Virus record (IMG/VR): IMGVR_UViG_3300049459_000063
Location: 1 to 30,279 of that record
Length of the DNA stretch: 30,279 nucleotides
Source: a virus
Reading direction: 5' to 3' (one strand)
Shown in pieces: positions 14,099 to 22,727 of the stretch; position 1 is the stretch's first letter, and every line of letters starts with the position of its first letter. Position numbers and translations under genes: made by a program. The notes below the pieces were generated by a model. The model made no database searches and was not told the origin of the DNA. It saw nothing but the letters and a program-made list of their open reading frames with translations.

Positions 14099-14443
14099 CT
14101 ACGCAACGAGGGATGCATCCACCTTCGCCGACTTCGGCAGCAAAAAACCGGCAACCTCGGTGGCCATCTGCACCAGGTCGGCCGGATCCATCAGGCCAAT
14201 GTCGTGGTCGGTCAGGGTCGGCGTGGTGATACGCGGAAGGACCTTGCGCAATGCCAGGACGTCCATCTGCAGCAGATCGGTGAGTGAGACGCCGCGCAAC
14301 TCGCCGGAGACGGGTTTGCGCAGCGTCACCTCGGTGATTTCTGTCGAGCCTCGAATAATCGGTGTGTCCAGGGTGATGACAGGGCGGTTTGGATTCTTCT
14401 CAACTGGTGCGTCTGCAGCTTCGTTTTTTTGGGAGGTGCTCAT
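14099..14443 (-). CDS. E: Tail assembly chaperone gpE
   Basis: This 114-residue protein is the P2 gpE-type tail assembly protein (91 residues in P2), which together with the frameshifted E+E' form helps assemble the tube around the tape measure. Typical segments are TLDTPIIRGSTEITEVTLRK and GELRGVSLTDLLQMDVLAL. A strong start at 14443 follows AAAGGATTTCGAC. Near its 3' end the codons GGT TTT TTG form a T-TTT-TTG slippery heptamer. The start of E' lies in the -1 frame downstream without a stop between. Confidence 0.92.
   Translation of the reverse strand: MSTSQKNEAADAPVEKNPNRPVITLDTPIIRGSTEITEVTLRKPVSGELRGVSLTDLLQMDVLALRKVLPRITTPTLTDHDIGLMDPADLVQMATEVAGFLLPKSAKVDASLVA
14141..14147 (-). other. 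Programmed -1 frameshift site in gene E
   Basis: The minus strand reads TTTTTTG in the phase T-TTT-TTG relative to gene E (codons GGT TTT TTG). A -1 slip places ribosomes in the frame GCT GCC GAA GTC, open through 17 codons to the ATG of E' and on to the stop at 13971. P2 uses the same heptamer for E+E'. Confidence 0.88.
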
Positions 14444-14496
14444 GTCGAAATCCTTTGAAAGTGAGGGGCCGGACGAGCCGGCGGGGAAAGCTGGGA

Positions 14497-15012
14497 TTAC
14501 AGGCCGATAGCCTTACGGTGTTCTGCCAGCATGTCTTTTCCATCGACCTTGAAAATGAAGTTGAGCAAGTCGATCTCGATCTCTTCATTGCCGTCGATCG
14601 TCAGCTTGTAATAGCTGCAGGTGGTGGTGAACTTGTGCTCGGTGTCTTCACCGCTTTCCGAGTCGCCCATGTCGATTTCTTCGTGCCGGCCGCGCACGAC
14701 CACCTCCACGGCTGAAACTTCACCGGTGTCGTCACGCTGAATAGAGCCGGCCCAGCGCAGCATGACGCCACTCGCCGATACCGCACCGTACTGGCGCAGC
14801 GCTGTCAGGTCCCAGCCACCGAGGGTCCATTCGAGCTGAATGCCGTCGTCGCCGTGTCCCAGGTCGACCTTCACTGCTCCTTCCATACCGCCGCCCCGGA
14901 AGGCTTCGAGCTTGCGGGCGAGCTTGGGCAGGGTGACGCTCTTGCACGCACCGACGTAGCTGACGCCGTCGTTGTACAAGTTCATGTTCTTGAGCTTCTT
15001 GGGCAGAGCCAT
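14497..15012 (-). CDS. FII: Major tail tube protein gpFII
   Basis: This 171-residue protein matches P2 gpFII (172 residues), the inner tail tube. It starts MALPKKLKNMNLYNDGVSYV and contains LPKLARKLEAFRGGGMEGAV and GEVSAVEVVVRGRHEEIDMG, typical of the family. A strong ribosome site (AGGAGAG) precedes the ATG at 15012. It follows the sheath gene in the late transcript. Confidence 0.95.
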   Translation of the reverse strand: MALPKKLKNMNLYNDGVSYVGACKSVTLPKLARKLEAFRGGGMEGAVKVDLGHGDDGIQLEWTLGGWDLTALRQYGAVSASGVMLRWAGSIQRDDTGEVSAVEVVVRGRHEEIDMGDSESGEDTEHKFTTTCSYYKLTIDGNEEIEIDLLNFIFKVDGKDMLAEHRKAIGL

Positions 15013-15061
15013 GTGGGCGCTCTCCTAAAGGCGCGGCCAACGCCGCGCGAATGAATGGATA

Positions 15062-16234
15062 TCAGGTGTTGACGCGGCTGGCGAAGTCGACCAGGTAGCG
15101 GTCGGTGATGCGCTGGCGAAGCCCCAGGTTCTCCAGAGGCGGCACCGGCGTGTAGTCGTAGTCCAGGTACAACTTGCCGGCCTTGAGGGTTTCCTTGTCG
15201 TTGGCTGCTTCGTCGTACCAGCACTCGCCACCGATCAGGTATCCAAGGCGTACCAGTTCGCGGAACTTGGCGTTGATACCCTCGACGATGTCGCGGACCA
15301 GGCTTGGGTGCATCGGCTTGTCGATCGCCCAGAATTGGCCCTCAGCCATGGTGTCGGCCAATACCTGGGCAGTGCGGGTGTAGTTTTCGAAGGCGAACAG
15401 TGGGTCGTCGCTGCAAGTGCGCGAACCCCAGAAGCGGAAGCCTTCGCGACGAATCAGCGTGGTGACATCCGCCGCGTTCAGCAGGCCGGCGTCGGTGGCT
15501 GAGTTCTGCAGATCCCAGTAAATGTCCCGGCTCAGTCCGGACACGCCATTTACTGCCACGTTGGAAAGAGTTTTGTGCCAGCCGACCTGCTCATCGAGCT
15601 TGGCGCGCAGGCCCAACGCACGGGCGATCGCCGATGCCGGAGCATCGACATTCAGCGTGGTGTCCCAGTTCACGAAGTCGGGCCAGATGGTCATCAGCTC
15701 ACGGGCACCGAAGTTTTCACGGTAGGCGATGGCATCGGAGACGGTTTCGCAGTCCCAGGCACTGGCGTAAGCGAACCCACGCAGCTTCTGTGCGGTGAGG
15801 ACAAGTTCGGTAGCCACCGCCAGCGAGTCGAGACCAGGTACGCCGAGGATGCGCGGTCGCACGCCCAGCTGCGCTTCCGCAGCCAGCAGAGCCTTGAGCC
15901 CGGTGTACTGACCGCTGGGAGAAACGCCGCCGATCACATTGGTGGTGGTCGCCGCAGCGTCCGCGCCTTCGGCGACACGAACGACGACGGTAATCGGGCT
16001 GGCCTGGTCAGCGATGGCATCCAAACTTTTTGCGAGCGTGCCCTGGACACCGGCCTTACCGCTGGAGGTAAGCACGTCGGTTAGCAGTACTGGACGATTG
16101 AGAGGGAACGCGATCGGGTCGGCATCTTCGGCGGTGCAGACCATGCCGACGACGGCAGTCGCTACGGTGCGGATCGGGCGGGAGCCTTCGTTGATTTCGA
16201 CAACTCGGACGCCGTGGTGATAATCAGTTGGCAT
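15062..16234 (-). CDS. FI: Tail sheath protein gpFI
   Basis: This 390-residue protein matches P2 gpFI (396 residues), the contractile sheath. It begins [20 protein letters not shown]. Family landmarks include [40 protein letters not shown] and [20 protein letters not shown]. Upstream in-frame residues to 16507 are rich in Cys and Pro and are not coding; AGGAATTCCAC before ATG 16234 fixes the start. It is the first gene of the FI-FII-E-T-U-D transcript, and a candidate late promoter lies at 16280-16327. Confidence 0.95.
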   Translation of the reverse strand: MPTDYHHGVRVVEINEGSRPIRTVATAVVGMVCTAEDADPIAFPLNRPVLLTDVLTSSGKAGVQGTLAKSLDAIADQASPITVVVRVAEGADAAATTTNVIGGVSPSGQYTGLKALLAAEAQLGVRPRILGVPGLDSLAVATELVLTAQKLRGFAYASAWDCETVSDAIAYRENFGARELMTIWPDFVNWDTTLNVDAPASAIARALGLRAKLDEQVGWHKTLSNVAVNGVSGLSRDIYWDLQNSATDAGLLNAADVTTLIRREGFRFWGSRTCSDDPLFAFENYTRTAQVLADTMAEGQFWAIDKPMHPSLVRDIVEGINAKFRELVRLGYLIGGECWYDEAANDKETLKAGKLYLDYDYTPVPPLENLGLRQRITDRYLVDFASRVNT

Positions 16235-16279
16235 GTGGAATTCCTGCGCGTTGGTGGCGATGAAGAGCAGGGTGACGCC

Positions 16280-16327
16280 CGCGCGATGCGGCGGCGAGCA
16301 ACCAGGGTTGTAAGAAAGCCGGGCACA
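16280..16327 (-). promoter_or_regulatory. Candidate late promoter for FI (Ogr-type dyad)
   Basis: The dyad GTTGT-N13-ACAAC lies at 16307-16329 with core TGT at 16309-16311 and ACA at 16325-16327. On the minus strand CGCGCG (16280-16285) follows 23 bases later. The dyad centre is 84 bases upstream of the sheath ATG. P2 Ogr sites are TGT/ACA dyads centred near -55, which would give a leader of about 29 bases here. The same arrangement precedes V, O and P. Confidence 0.6.
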
Positions 16328-16404
16328 ACAAGCACGCAGCGGTATCGACTTAAATCGACAGGTAGGCAATGTGACGAGGGAAACTGAAAGACAGTCCCGG
16401 GGGG

Positions 16405-16427
16405 AAGCCTCGCAAGAGCGAGGCTTG
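16405..16427 (-). terminator. Possible terminator after the tail fibre genes
   Basis: AAGCCTCGC and GCGAGGCTT form a 9-bp stem with a short loop just downstream of the tail fibre assembly gene. There is no T-run on the minus strand (CCCCCCGGG follows), so it may act through Rho or as an RNA end protector. The position fits the end of the V-to-G transcript before the FI promoter. Confidence 0.4.
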
Positions 16428-16485
16428 TGATAAGTATCTATGGGCGCAGCAGCAAAGCATTCGCCACGGCAGTATGGGAAGGTTA

Positions 16486-16908
16486 TTAAGTTTGTTCTGC
16501 TATGCACGCCGGCGGAACCGGGCGGGATGCTTCAGACGGAAACGCCGACTGCTCCGGCCAATCTCGCAACGCCTGCATGTAATACAGTAGGCCCGCGAAC
16601 TGCTCCGAGGTGATGGTGGTCGGCCGGCTTAGCTCGCTCTCGTCCCGGTGCCGGTCACGTATCCACTGCACCCGCAGAATCTCGCCGTCGCGCCAGGCGC
16701 GCTCCATCATGGCCAAATCTTCCGGCGGGGGGTCAATGAGGGTCGGCAACCCTTCTGTATCGTGGCCACGAACCTTGCCCGCAACCGGATTACCGAGGAC
16801 TTCCAGATAACGGGCCTCGTCGATTTCCTTGGCATCAGCCGGCATAACCCGGTGAATACCTTCTAAATAGGTAGTAAGCGTCGCTCGGCTGTAAAAACGC
16901 TTCATCAT
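16486..16908 (-). CDS. G: Tail fibre assembly chaperone gpG
   Basis: This 140-residue protein is the tail fibre assembly chaperone that follows gene H in P2-like phages. Its C-terminal half carries [20 protein letters not shown] and SEASRPVPP, the pattern of phage tail assembly chaperones. The ATG at 16908 overlaps the stop of the fibre gene by one base. Fibre and chaperone normally exchange as a pair because they match in specificity. Confidence 0.85.
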   Translation of the reverse strand: MMKRFYSRATLTTYLEGIHRVMPADAKEIDEARYLEVLGNPVAGKVRGHDTEGLPTLIDPPPEDLAMMERAWRDGEILRVQWIRDRHRDESELSRPTTITSEQFAGLLYYMQALRDWPEQSAFPSEASRPVPPACIAEQT

Positions 16909-18761
16909 TAAACTCCGATGCCAATGATTCGGGCCGACGAACTTATCTGGCCGCCCCAGTTGTATAAATTCACCCCGATGGGGGAAACGCCACCCGCAAC
17001 AACGTTTCCGGCGTTGCCATTTCCAGAGTTACCCAACGGCGCGGCCAACGCCCAAATGCAACCAACCGGGAAGGCCATTGGCCAACTAGCTGAACCCGCC
17101 GCACCGGGCGCAATAGCCGACGAACTGGTCCATTGAATGATTAAGCTTCCCAGCCAAGGCGGAAACACAACATAACCCTGCGAATTGAAACTCACTGTAA
17201 AGCCCAATCGCATCTTGTAGGGCGTGACAATGACGTCATCACCTGAGCCCGCATTGACCTGCGCTTGGGTCGCAATTTTGGCGATACCCTTGATTGCCTC
17301 GGTCGCCTGAATGACCAAGGCCGCCACTCCGGCTGAAAACTTTTTCGGGGTCACGTACTTGGTGTCATCGACTCCAGAGTTCGTTTGCACCTGTGTTGCA
17401 GTCATCAAGTCGCCAACGCTGGACACCGTCAGATCTTCATCCCAAAGAGTCCAGGCGTTGACATTCCAGCGCCGAGTATATTTATGCGCCGTCGCATAAC
17501 AGGTCCAATGCTGCGCGGCGGCGTTGCTGTTGAAAACCTCCTGAAAAACTAGATCGCCGGAAATAGCATTTGGCGGAGCGTTAACGAACGACGCGCCCGC
17601 CGCACCAAAATGGCCGGTTCGCCAAGGGATAGTATTCGGATCAGTGAAGGGCTCAACCGGTCCCATCAAGCCACCGGCACCGACGAGCATCAACTTTCCA
17701 ACGGTGGCATCAGTTAGCCCTGTCTGCGCCATAAGACCTAGCTTTTTGGCAATCGCCTGGAAGACGCGAAGCACCGTCATCGGCTTTGCGTTGTCCTGGC
17801 TAACCTGCGCCTCGGCCTCGGCCTGCGTAGGAATATCGATTGCGTAGCTGGCTAGCGTGGTCGGATTGGTGCCACCTATGACTCGGCCGTACTTATCAAC
17901 AGTCACACTGCGGTAGGTACCGGCGTTGAGACCGCTGCGCCCATTGATCATCTCGAACACCAAATCCGAGGTGCCGAGAACAATTGGCGCATCTGTAACC
18001 AGTTGCCAGATGCTGTCGCCGTTGGCCGTGCCACGCTCGACATGCACAAAAATCCCAGGTGTCACTTCCAGACTGCTGTCGGCGTCCGCGCTTCGCGTCC
18101 ACAGACCTGCCGCAGAAACGCTGTAGAGGCCGTTTTCCCTGGGCAAGGCTTGATTTTTCACCAACACCCGCGCCTCGCTGATCAGCGTCACACCGTCGAT
18201 GTTTTGTAGACCGTTCAAGGCAATGGGACCCGTGGTGGCCACCAGAACCGAATGCTTGAAGTCCTGCTTGTTCAGCTCTTCGACGACTTTCTGGTCAACA
18301 TATGCTCGGGTCGCCAGCACAACACTCGGATCAATCTTGAGTTCAACACTGGCGCTGTTGCTGACGACCAGGTTCATTCGAACGACCTGCGTGCGACCAG
18401 AGCCCTGCGTGAGCAGCGGTTTGAAGGATGGCGCGCAGTTGGCAATCGCCACCAGGTCGTTGTCGGCGTCGTATAGCCCGATTTCGCGTATCCACCAGCC
18501 ACCGATTTCTGCAGGAATTACCTGCTCGGCGACGATGACGGCGCCGTTGGCTGGGTCGACCTTGAGCTGATTCAGCGGGGCCCGGCGGCATTCATGGATC
18601 AGCGCTGTTTGTGTAGCGGATGGAATCGGGTCCGCACCATTGGCGTCACCCACGCCCATCTGCGTGATTTTCCAAGGGATGCCCAGGGCATCGGCGTTCG
18701 CCTGTTTGGCGGCGCCAACGTTGGTCAGAATGGCAAAGAACTGAGAGGTCTGGTCAATCAT
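16908..18761 (-). CDS. H: Tail fibre protein gpH
   Basis: A 617-residue tail fibre. Residues 1-160 match the conserved DUF3751-type baseplate attachment part (FFAILTNVGAAKQANADALG and EIGGWWIREIGLYDADND). A middle repeat-like part follows (LPRENGLYSVSAAGLWTRSA), then shaft segments with TGHFGAAGASFVNAPPNAIS. The C-terminus (SLIIQWTSSSAIAPGAAGSA, then ARIIGIGV) resembles the gp53-like receptor tip of R-type pyocin and phage fibres. The tip fixes host range; its coding sequence is more AT-rich than the neighbours, as expected for a swapped segment. It overlaps gene I by 4 bases. Confidence 0.92.
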   Translation of the reverse strand: MIDQTSQFFAILTNVGAAKQANADALGIPWKITQMGVGDANGADPIPSATQTALIHECRRAPLNQLKVDPANGAVIVAEQVIPAEIGGWWIREIGLYDADNDLVAIANCAPSFKPLLTQGSGRTQVVRMNLVVSNSASVELKIDPSVVLATRAYVDQKVVEELNKQDFKHSVLVATTGPIALNGLQNIDGVTLISEARVLVKNQALPRENGLYSVSAAGLWTRSADADSSLEVTPGIFVHVERGTANGDSIWQLVTDAPIVLGTSDLVFEMINGRSGLNAGTYRSVTVDKYGRVIGGTNPTTLASYAIDIPTQAEAEAQVSQDNAKPMTVLRVFQAIAKKLGLMAQTGLTDATVGKLMLVGAGGLMGPVEPFTDPNTIPWRTGHFGAAGASFVNAPPNAISGDLVFQEVFNSNAAAQHWTCYATAHKYTRRWNVNAWTLWDEDLTVSSVGDLMTATQVQTNSGVDDTKYVTPKKFSAGVAALVIQATEAIKGIAKIATQAQVNAGSGDDVIVTPYKMRLGFTVSFNSQGYVVFPPWLGSLIIQWTSSSAIAPGAAGSASWPMAFPVGCIWALAAPLGNSGNGNAGNVVAGGVSPIGVNLYNWGGQISSSARIIGIGV

Positions 18762-19369
18762 GAGTAAATATCCAGAGTGTCGATTGAGTGGTCACGCCCA
18801 CCACGACCGATAACCCCCGAGACTTCAATATCTCGCAGCACCGGTGGGTAAACGTCGATTTCGTCGCCTTCATGTACTGCAGCGGCGAGGTAAAAGCCGC
18901 CCGAGGATTCCAGGCTGATGGCTAAACCTGTCAGGTGACGGCTGACTGGTTTGGCGTCATCGATCAGCCGCTCCAGCTCTTGATACATCTCCTCGGTGAT
19001 ACCGGTATCCAGCACGCCTACTTTCAGCGCGAACGTGCCAGGTGTGCCGGTTGGCGCGGTCTGCCACCACTCCAGGACATCGATTAAGTAACCCAGCGGC
19101 TCGACTACGCGCCTTAGCGCTCCGATCGTCCCTTTGCGTGAATGGATGAAGTACGAGCCTTTAATGACCTGGCGTTTGGTCGACTCCGACCAGGTGCTGT
19201 CCCACCGATCGACGGAGAATGCCCAGGCGAGGTAGGGCAGCAGTTGCACCGGGCATCGATCAGGATTCAGCAGATCTCTTATCGGAACCGGCACGCGGTC
19301 AATTTGCGCGAGCGCCTCGGCTGCTAGCCGCTCAAGCTGTTTGGCATTCGGCGGCAACAGGCTCGTCAT
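18758..19369 (-). CDS. I: Baseplate protein gpI
   Basis: This 203-residue protein corresponds to P2 gpI (176 residues), a baseplate wedge protein. It contains LLPYLAWAFSVDRWDSTWSE and FIHSRKGTIGALRRVVEPLG, hallmarks of the family. I chose the ATG at 19369, which overlaps the end of gene J by 4 bases; a longer frame to 19405 has no match. It lies between J and H as in P2. Confidence 0.93.
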   Translation of the reverse strand: MTSLLPPNAKQLERLAAEALAQIDRVPVPIRDLLNPDRCPVQLLPYLAWAFSVDRWDSTWSESTKRQVIKGSYFIHSRKGTIGALRRVVEPLGYLIDVLEWWQTAPTGTPGTFALKVGVLDTGITEEMYQELERLIDDAKPVSRHLTGLAISLESSGGFYLAAAVHEGDEIDVYPPVLRDIEVSGVIGRGGRDHSIDTLDIYS

Positions 19370-20280
19370 GACAGCGCACCAACGGCCACGCTGTATCCGG
19401 TGCAATACGCTGCCTCGGCTTCGCTCGGCGTGATATCGGTCCAGTTGCTGAGCACCACCTTGCGCACGCCCTCTACATGCAGCGCGGCATGAATGGCCGA
19501 CTCGGAGATCTCTACGCCGAGGCGCCGACGCTGAGTGATGAATGTGACGAGGCGGGATTGCGCCGCTTCGCGGATGGGCTCCGCTTCCGGCCCAGTTGTG
19601 GCGAGATAGATAACCGCGTCGACGTGGTATGGCAGGACGGTCGCCGATTGCACCGTTAGCCGATCGGCAACCGGACGACGGTCATCGTCGCTTAGGTATC
19701 GACTGACGACATCCAGCAACGCCTGGTCGACGCTTCCGTCCCCGACCAAACCCTGAACAGTGACGACGACCACCGCCGGCGACGGGCTTTCAGCCGTTGC
19801 ATCGGCAACGCGGCCGTCTGCGCTGCGCGCGTGCAGGATGTAGCTATTACGGGGCCCAGCGGTGGAGAGTCCTTCCCATGCCATCTGCGCTCGCTCGCGC
19901 AGCGAGTCATCCGACTCCATTACCGCGACGATGGGCGGGACGGCTGCGCTGTTGCCTGGAGTCACGACCAGGCGCTCGACATTGACGTTGCCGGCGAGCT
20001 GCTCCAGGTCCTTTCCCTTGGCCTTGGCCAGCATGTTGGCCAGCGACGCCTCATTCACTCGCTGACGCAGCAGCATTTCGCGATAGGCATTCTCTTGCAG
20101 AAGCTTGGTCATTGGCTCCGACTCGACGGCCAAGGTCGCGGCGACGGCAGCTTGTTGGTCCGCGGGCCAGAGGCTGACCGCATAGGCCTTGCGTTCGGCG
20201 AGAATCTGCTCGTAATCGATCTGCTCGACTACGTCAGGATCCGGCAGCTGAGCCAGGTCGATAGGGGTAAAGGTTTTCAT
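19366..20280 (-). CDS. J: Baseplate wedge protein gpJ
   Basis: This 304-residue protein matches P2 gpJ (302 residues). Signs are FTPIDLAQLPDPDVVEQIDY at the start and the segment ALLDVVSRYLSDDDRRPVAD followed by YLATTGPEAEPI. It forms the baseplate wedge with gpW. Its start overlaps the end of W by 4 bases (ATGA). Confidence 0.95.
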   Translation of the reverse strand: MKTFTPIDLAQLPDPDVVEQIDYEQILAERKAYAVSLWPADQQAAVAATLAVESEPMTKLLQENAYREMLLRQRVNEASLANMLAKAKGKDLEQLAGNVNVERLVVTPGNSAAVPPIVAVMESDDSLRERAQMAWEGLSTAGPRNSYILHARSADGRVADATAESPSPAVVVVTVQGLVGDGSVDQALLDVVSRYLSDDDRRPVADRLTVQSATVLPYHVDAVIYLATTGPEAEPIREAAQSRLVTFITQRRRLGVEISESAIHAALHVEGVRKVVLSNWTDITPSEAEAAYCTGYSVAVGALS

Positions 20281-20630
20281 GCTGTTGCTCCCAAGCTGAG
20301 AGGAACGCGCAGGCTCAACGGCTCGTTGGTGTCCACCAGGCTGCCTTCGATGTCGAGAATTGCCTGGCCGGCAACATCACCCAATGTCAGCTGGACGCGA
20401 CTCAGGCGAATCCGAGGCTCCCAGCGCATCAAAGCGATGGCTGTGGCCGCATAAGCCTGCAGCCGGGTTGCGCTGTTAAGTGGCCAATCAATCAGGTCGG
20501 CGAGCTGGCTGCCGTATTCGCGGCGCATTACGCGGGTTCCGATGGGTGTGGTCAGAATGTCGGCGATCGATTGCACTAGATGCGCGTCGCCGACGATGCT
20601 GCGGCCGGAGCTGCTGTTCATGCCGATCAT
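20277..20630 (-). CDS. W: Baseplate protein gpW (gp25-like)
   Basis: This 117-residue protein matches P2 gpW (115 residues), the gp25-like baseplate wedge part. Conserved segments include IADILTTPIGTRVMRREYGS and WPLNSATRLQAYAATAIALM. It overlaps V upstream and J downstream by 4 bases each. Confidence 0.95.
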   Translation of the reverse strand: MIGMNSSSGRSIVGDAHLVQSIADILTTPIGTRVMRREYGSQLADLIDWPLNSATRLQAYAATAIALMRWEPRIRLSRVQLTLGDVAGQAILDIEGSLVDTNEPLSLRVPLSLGATA

Positions 20631-21172
20631 GGGATTGGTCCTTGGGACGTCCCGTTACCTGACTGAACGCCGGAGGTTCGGTGGTTGACCAGGCTGATTT
20701 TCTGCTCGCCGGCGACGACATCCTGGGTGACTGTCACCAGACCATCGATCACAACGTCACCGGTGACGTGAACACCACCTGGTGCGATGAGATTGGCCTT
20801 GCCGCCATCTGGCAATGTGGCGCTCAGCGTGTGGGTTGCGGTGTCGTAGTCGACGACAGCGCCATCGCGGTATCGACGTCGGCTGCGCGTTGGCACGTTG
20901 TCCGGAGCAGGGAAGCGATCGCTGTACAGGCCGAAGATGACGAAGCCATGGGCGGGGTTGCCGGAAGGCGAAAGCACCAGGCATTGCTCGTCGACACTCG
21001 GCGGATCCCAGTCGCTGTCCTCGCCGGCACGTAGGGCGAAGAACGGGAGCCAGTCAGTCAGTAGGCCGCCGGTTTTCACACGGCAACGCGGCTTCACCGG
21101 ATCGAGCTCGGCGATGGTGCCGGCACGAATCAGGTTTTCAAGGCGTCGAGTCAGTTCAGTAAGAGAGTCCAT
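20627..21172 (-). CDS. V: Baseplate spike protein gpV
   Basis: This 181-residue protein matches P2 gpV (211 residues), the central spike that pierces the host envelope. The N-terminal OB part contains ELTRRLENLIRAGTIAELDP and CRVKTGGLLTDWLPFFALRA. A repeat-rich beta-helix part follows, ending in a Gly/Ser-rich tail; it is shorter than in P2. I chose the ATG at 21172 (MDSLTELTRR) by family match. It has no convincing ribosome site, and the late-promoter dyad centre lies only 57 bases upstream, so the leader may be nearly absent. Confidence 0.92.
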   Translation of the reverse strand: MDSLTELTRRLENLIRAGTIAELDPVKPRCRVKTGGLLTDWLPFFALRAGEDSDWDPPSVDEQCLVLSPSGNPAHGFVIFGLYSDRFPAPDNVPTRSRRRYRDGAVVDYDTATHTLSATLPDGGKANLIAPGGVHVTGDVVIDGLVTVTQDVVAGEQKISLVNHRTSGVQSGNGTSQGPIP

Positions 21173-21190
21173 GCTGCCGATGTTGCAGGT

Positions 21191-21238
21191 CGCGCGTGCG
21201 AGCTGCATCGGCGGCGGGCTGTAGCGCGAGTGCGTACA
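21191..21238 (-). promoter_or_regulatory. Candidate late promoter for V (Ogr-type dyad)
   Basis: CTGTA and TACAG flank the dyad; TGT (21220-21222) and ACA (21236-21238) are 13 bases apart. On the minus strand CGCGCG (21191-21196) follows after 23 bases. The centre is 57 bases upstream of the V ATG at 21172. In P2 the promoter PV lies at the same place, between S and V. Confidence 0.6.
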
Positions 21239-21246
21239 GGAGAAGG

Positions 21247-21699
21247 TCAGCCTGCGAGGTGATCGATGAGCAAGTTTCGGATGTTTTCCAGCTCGTCGCC
21301 GCTGAATCCCAGCAGCTGCCGTGTTTCGTATTGCACATCGGCTTGGCCGCGCTCCGGTCGATCCTTGAGGCCGTACTGGTGAACCCGGGCAATGCGGCTC
21401 ACACGGCCGATATATCCGACCGACAAGCCGTTGGAGGTACTTTGCGTGCGCAGGTAACGGGCTGATTTCAGCTTGGTGAACATCTTGCCCTTGATCCGGC
21501 CTTTTTTTCCACGCAGGTCCTTGGGCTTGCGAGGTGCGAACGCCGAACCATCAGGATTGCGCTGCGTGGTGATGCGTTTCGACTGACTACGACGTAGATC
21601 CCGGGCGATGGTGCCAAGCAGCTTGCGGCGTTCACCCTCGTCCAGTTTGGCCAACAACACTGAAACCCATGTTTCCAAAGCCTGCAGGTCATTGCTCAT
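21247..21699 (-). CDS. S: Tail completion protein gpS
   Basis: This 150-residue protein has the same length as P2 gpS, which completes the tail for head joining. Segments include LEGERRK-like LDEGERRKLLGTIARDLRRS, KRITTQRNPDGSAFAPRKP and RVSRIARVHQYGLKDRPERG. I chose the ATG at 21699, which overlaps gene R by 4 bases; the longer frame to 21741 is not needed. Confidence 0.94.
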   Translation of the reverse strand: MSNDLQALETWVSVLLAKLDEGERRKLLGTIARDLRRSQSKRITTQRNPDGSAFAPRKPKDLRGKKGRIKGKMFTKLKSARYLRTQSTSNGLSVGYIGRVSRIARVHQYGLKDRPERGQADVQYETRQLLGFSGDELENIRNLLIDHLAG

Positions 21700-22178
21700 G
21701 GTTTCTCCCACCGTGCGATGAACTCGCCGCCGGCAGTCCATAGCTCAAGCCCAGGCACGGTGAATGGGTCATCGTCGACCACGGGCTCTGGTGGGTGATT
21801 GACGACCAGGTTGCCGTCGTCCTGGCGTTTGACGATCACACGCTCAGTGAGCGGCAATTTGATCGACAGGTCGACCTTGCTGTTGTCCAGGAGATCGGCT
21901 TCGAAGGCGACGGCAGTTTTGCTGCGGTCGACGTTCTCCATCAGCTCCCGTTGGTTCACCAGGATCCAAGCGAACAGGGGAATGGCGATGGCGTCGGGAT
22001 GGCCAGCGTAATCCGTGAAGATCAGGTTCAGCGTGTAGCTGTATTCGAACGACAGACCAAAGGCAGCGGTACTGCGCATGGTGCCTTTGTCGAGGAATAC
22101 CATCATGCGGTCGGGGTTTTTCTTTAACTCCGGTACCGAGGCGAGCAGGTGAGCGCGTAGCGATTCTGGTTTGTTCAT
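21696..22178 (-). CDS. R: Tail completion protein gpR
   Basis: This 160-residue protein matches P2 gpR (155 residues). It starts MNKPESLRAHLLASVPELKK and contains FEYSYTLNLIFTDYAGHPDA and IPLFAWILVNQRELM, typical of the family. It follows the spanin genes, overlaps Rz1 by 4 bases and precedes gpS, as in P2. Confidence 0.94.
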   Translation of the reverse strand: MNKPESLRAHLLASVPELKKNPDRMMVFLDKGTMRSTAAFGLSFEYSYTLNLIFTDYAGHPDAIAIPLFAWILVNQRELMENVDRSKTAVAFEADLLDNSKVDLSIKLPLTERVIVKRQDDGNLVVNHPPEPVVDDDPFTVPGLELWTAGGEFIARWEKP

Positions 22179-22441
22179 GGTTTACCCGCCTGGGTCTGCT
22201 GATGCTGGTAAACCATATCGACCTGCGCAGCGCATTGCGCCCAGTCGTTCTCGGTGACGTCCTGGTCGTTGAGCAGGGCGCCGTTCTTGTCCGGTTTAGT
22301 CGCCGACAGGGTGCAAGGCACCACGGCCGGACAACCAGTCGCGATAAGCAGCGGCTCCGGTGATGGCGGGGCGCTCGCGCATCCGGCGAGCAGCGTCAGG
22401 GAGAGGCTGATCAGCCCAAAAGCGAAGTTCGGTATTCTCAC
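22175..22441 (-). CDS. lysC: Outer-membrane spanin subunit (Rz1/LysC-like lipoprotein)
   Basis: This 88-residue lipoprotein has a signal peptide with lipobox LLAGC (Cys at residue 21) and a Pro/Ser-rich mature start (ASAPPSPEPLL). It lies in a different frame inside and beyond the end of the inner spanin gene, sharing 146 bases. Outer spanins join with the inner subunit to fuse the membranes at lysis. It starts at a GTG (22441). A QHQQTQAGKP tail ends the protein, and its stop overlaps gene R. Confidence 0.85.
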   Translation of the reverse strand: MRIPNFAFGLISLSLTLLAGCASAPPSPEPLLIATGCPAVVPCTLSATKPDKNGALLNDQDVTENDWAQCAAQVDMVYQHQQTQAGKP

Positions 22442-22727
22442 GTTTCAAGTCCTCAATCGTTCGTTGACGGGTGGCGAGCCCTTGGCGCAGTTGGTTTTGA
22501 ACGCCGCGCAATACGGTTTGGGAGTTCCGCTCTTCCTGCAGAGATGCCTGAAGTTGGTTGGCCGTCGCCTCGCTGCGCGTTGCCCTATCACGAGCGGCAT
22601 CTGCCGCTTGATTCGCCAGCTCTGCATTTTTGTCAGCGACCTCGATCCGCTGGGACTGGGCCCAGACCAGGAGCGCGATCGAGCCGAGCAAGGCGATGCC
22701 GTAGAGCGCCTGGCGCAGCGTGCTCAC
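22296..22727 (-). CDS. lysB: Inner-membrane spanin subunit (Rz/LysB-like)
   Basis: This 143-residue protein has one N-terminal membrane helix (ALYGIALLGSIALLVWA, about residues 7-23) and a long coiled coil (AELANQAADAARDRATRSEA on to LKRENTELRFWADQPLPDAA). This is the form of inner spanins such as Rz and P2 LysB. The C-terminal LPDAARRMRERPAITGA matches family ends. It overlaps the upstream 68-residue gene by 4 bases and the lipoprotein gene by 146. Confidence 0.9.
   Translation of the reverse strand: MSTLRQALYGIALLGSIALLVWAQSQRIEVADKNAELANQAADAARDRATRSEATANQLQASLQEERNSQTVLRGVQNQLRQGLATRQRTIEDLKRENTELRFWADQPLPDAARRMRERPAITGAAAYRDWLSGRGALHPVGD

Larger units (their letters stand above)
16235..16485. 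other. Intergenic region with late promoter and hairpin
   Basis: This 251-base gap between the tail fibre assembly gene and the sheath gene has no coding signal. It contains the candidate Ogr-dependent promoter (16280-16327), a near-palindrome TCGACTTAAATCGA (16345-16358) and a GC-rich hairpin (16405-16427). Confidence 0.7.

Noticed and set aside
16235-16507. Extension of the sheath frame upstream of 16234
   Set aside because: It is Cys- and Pro-rich without family match, crosses the promoter region and overlaps the fibre chaperone gene.
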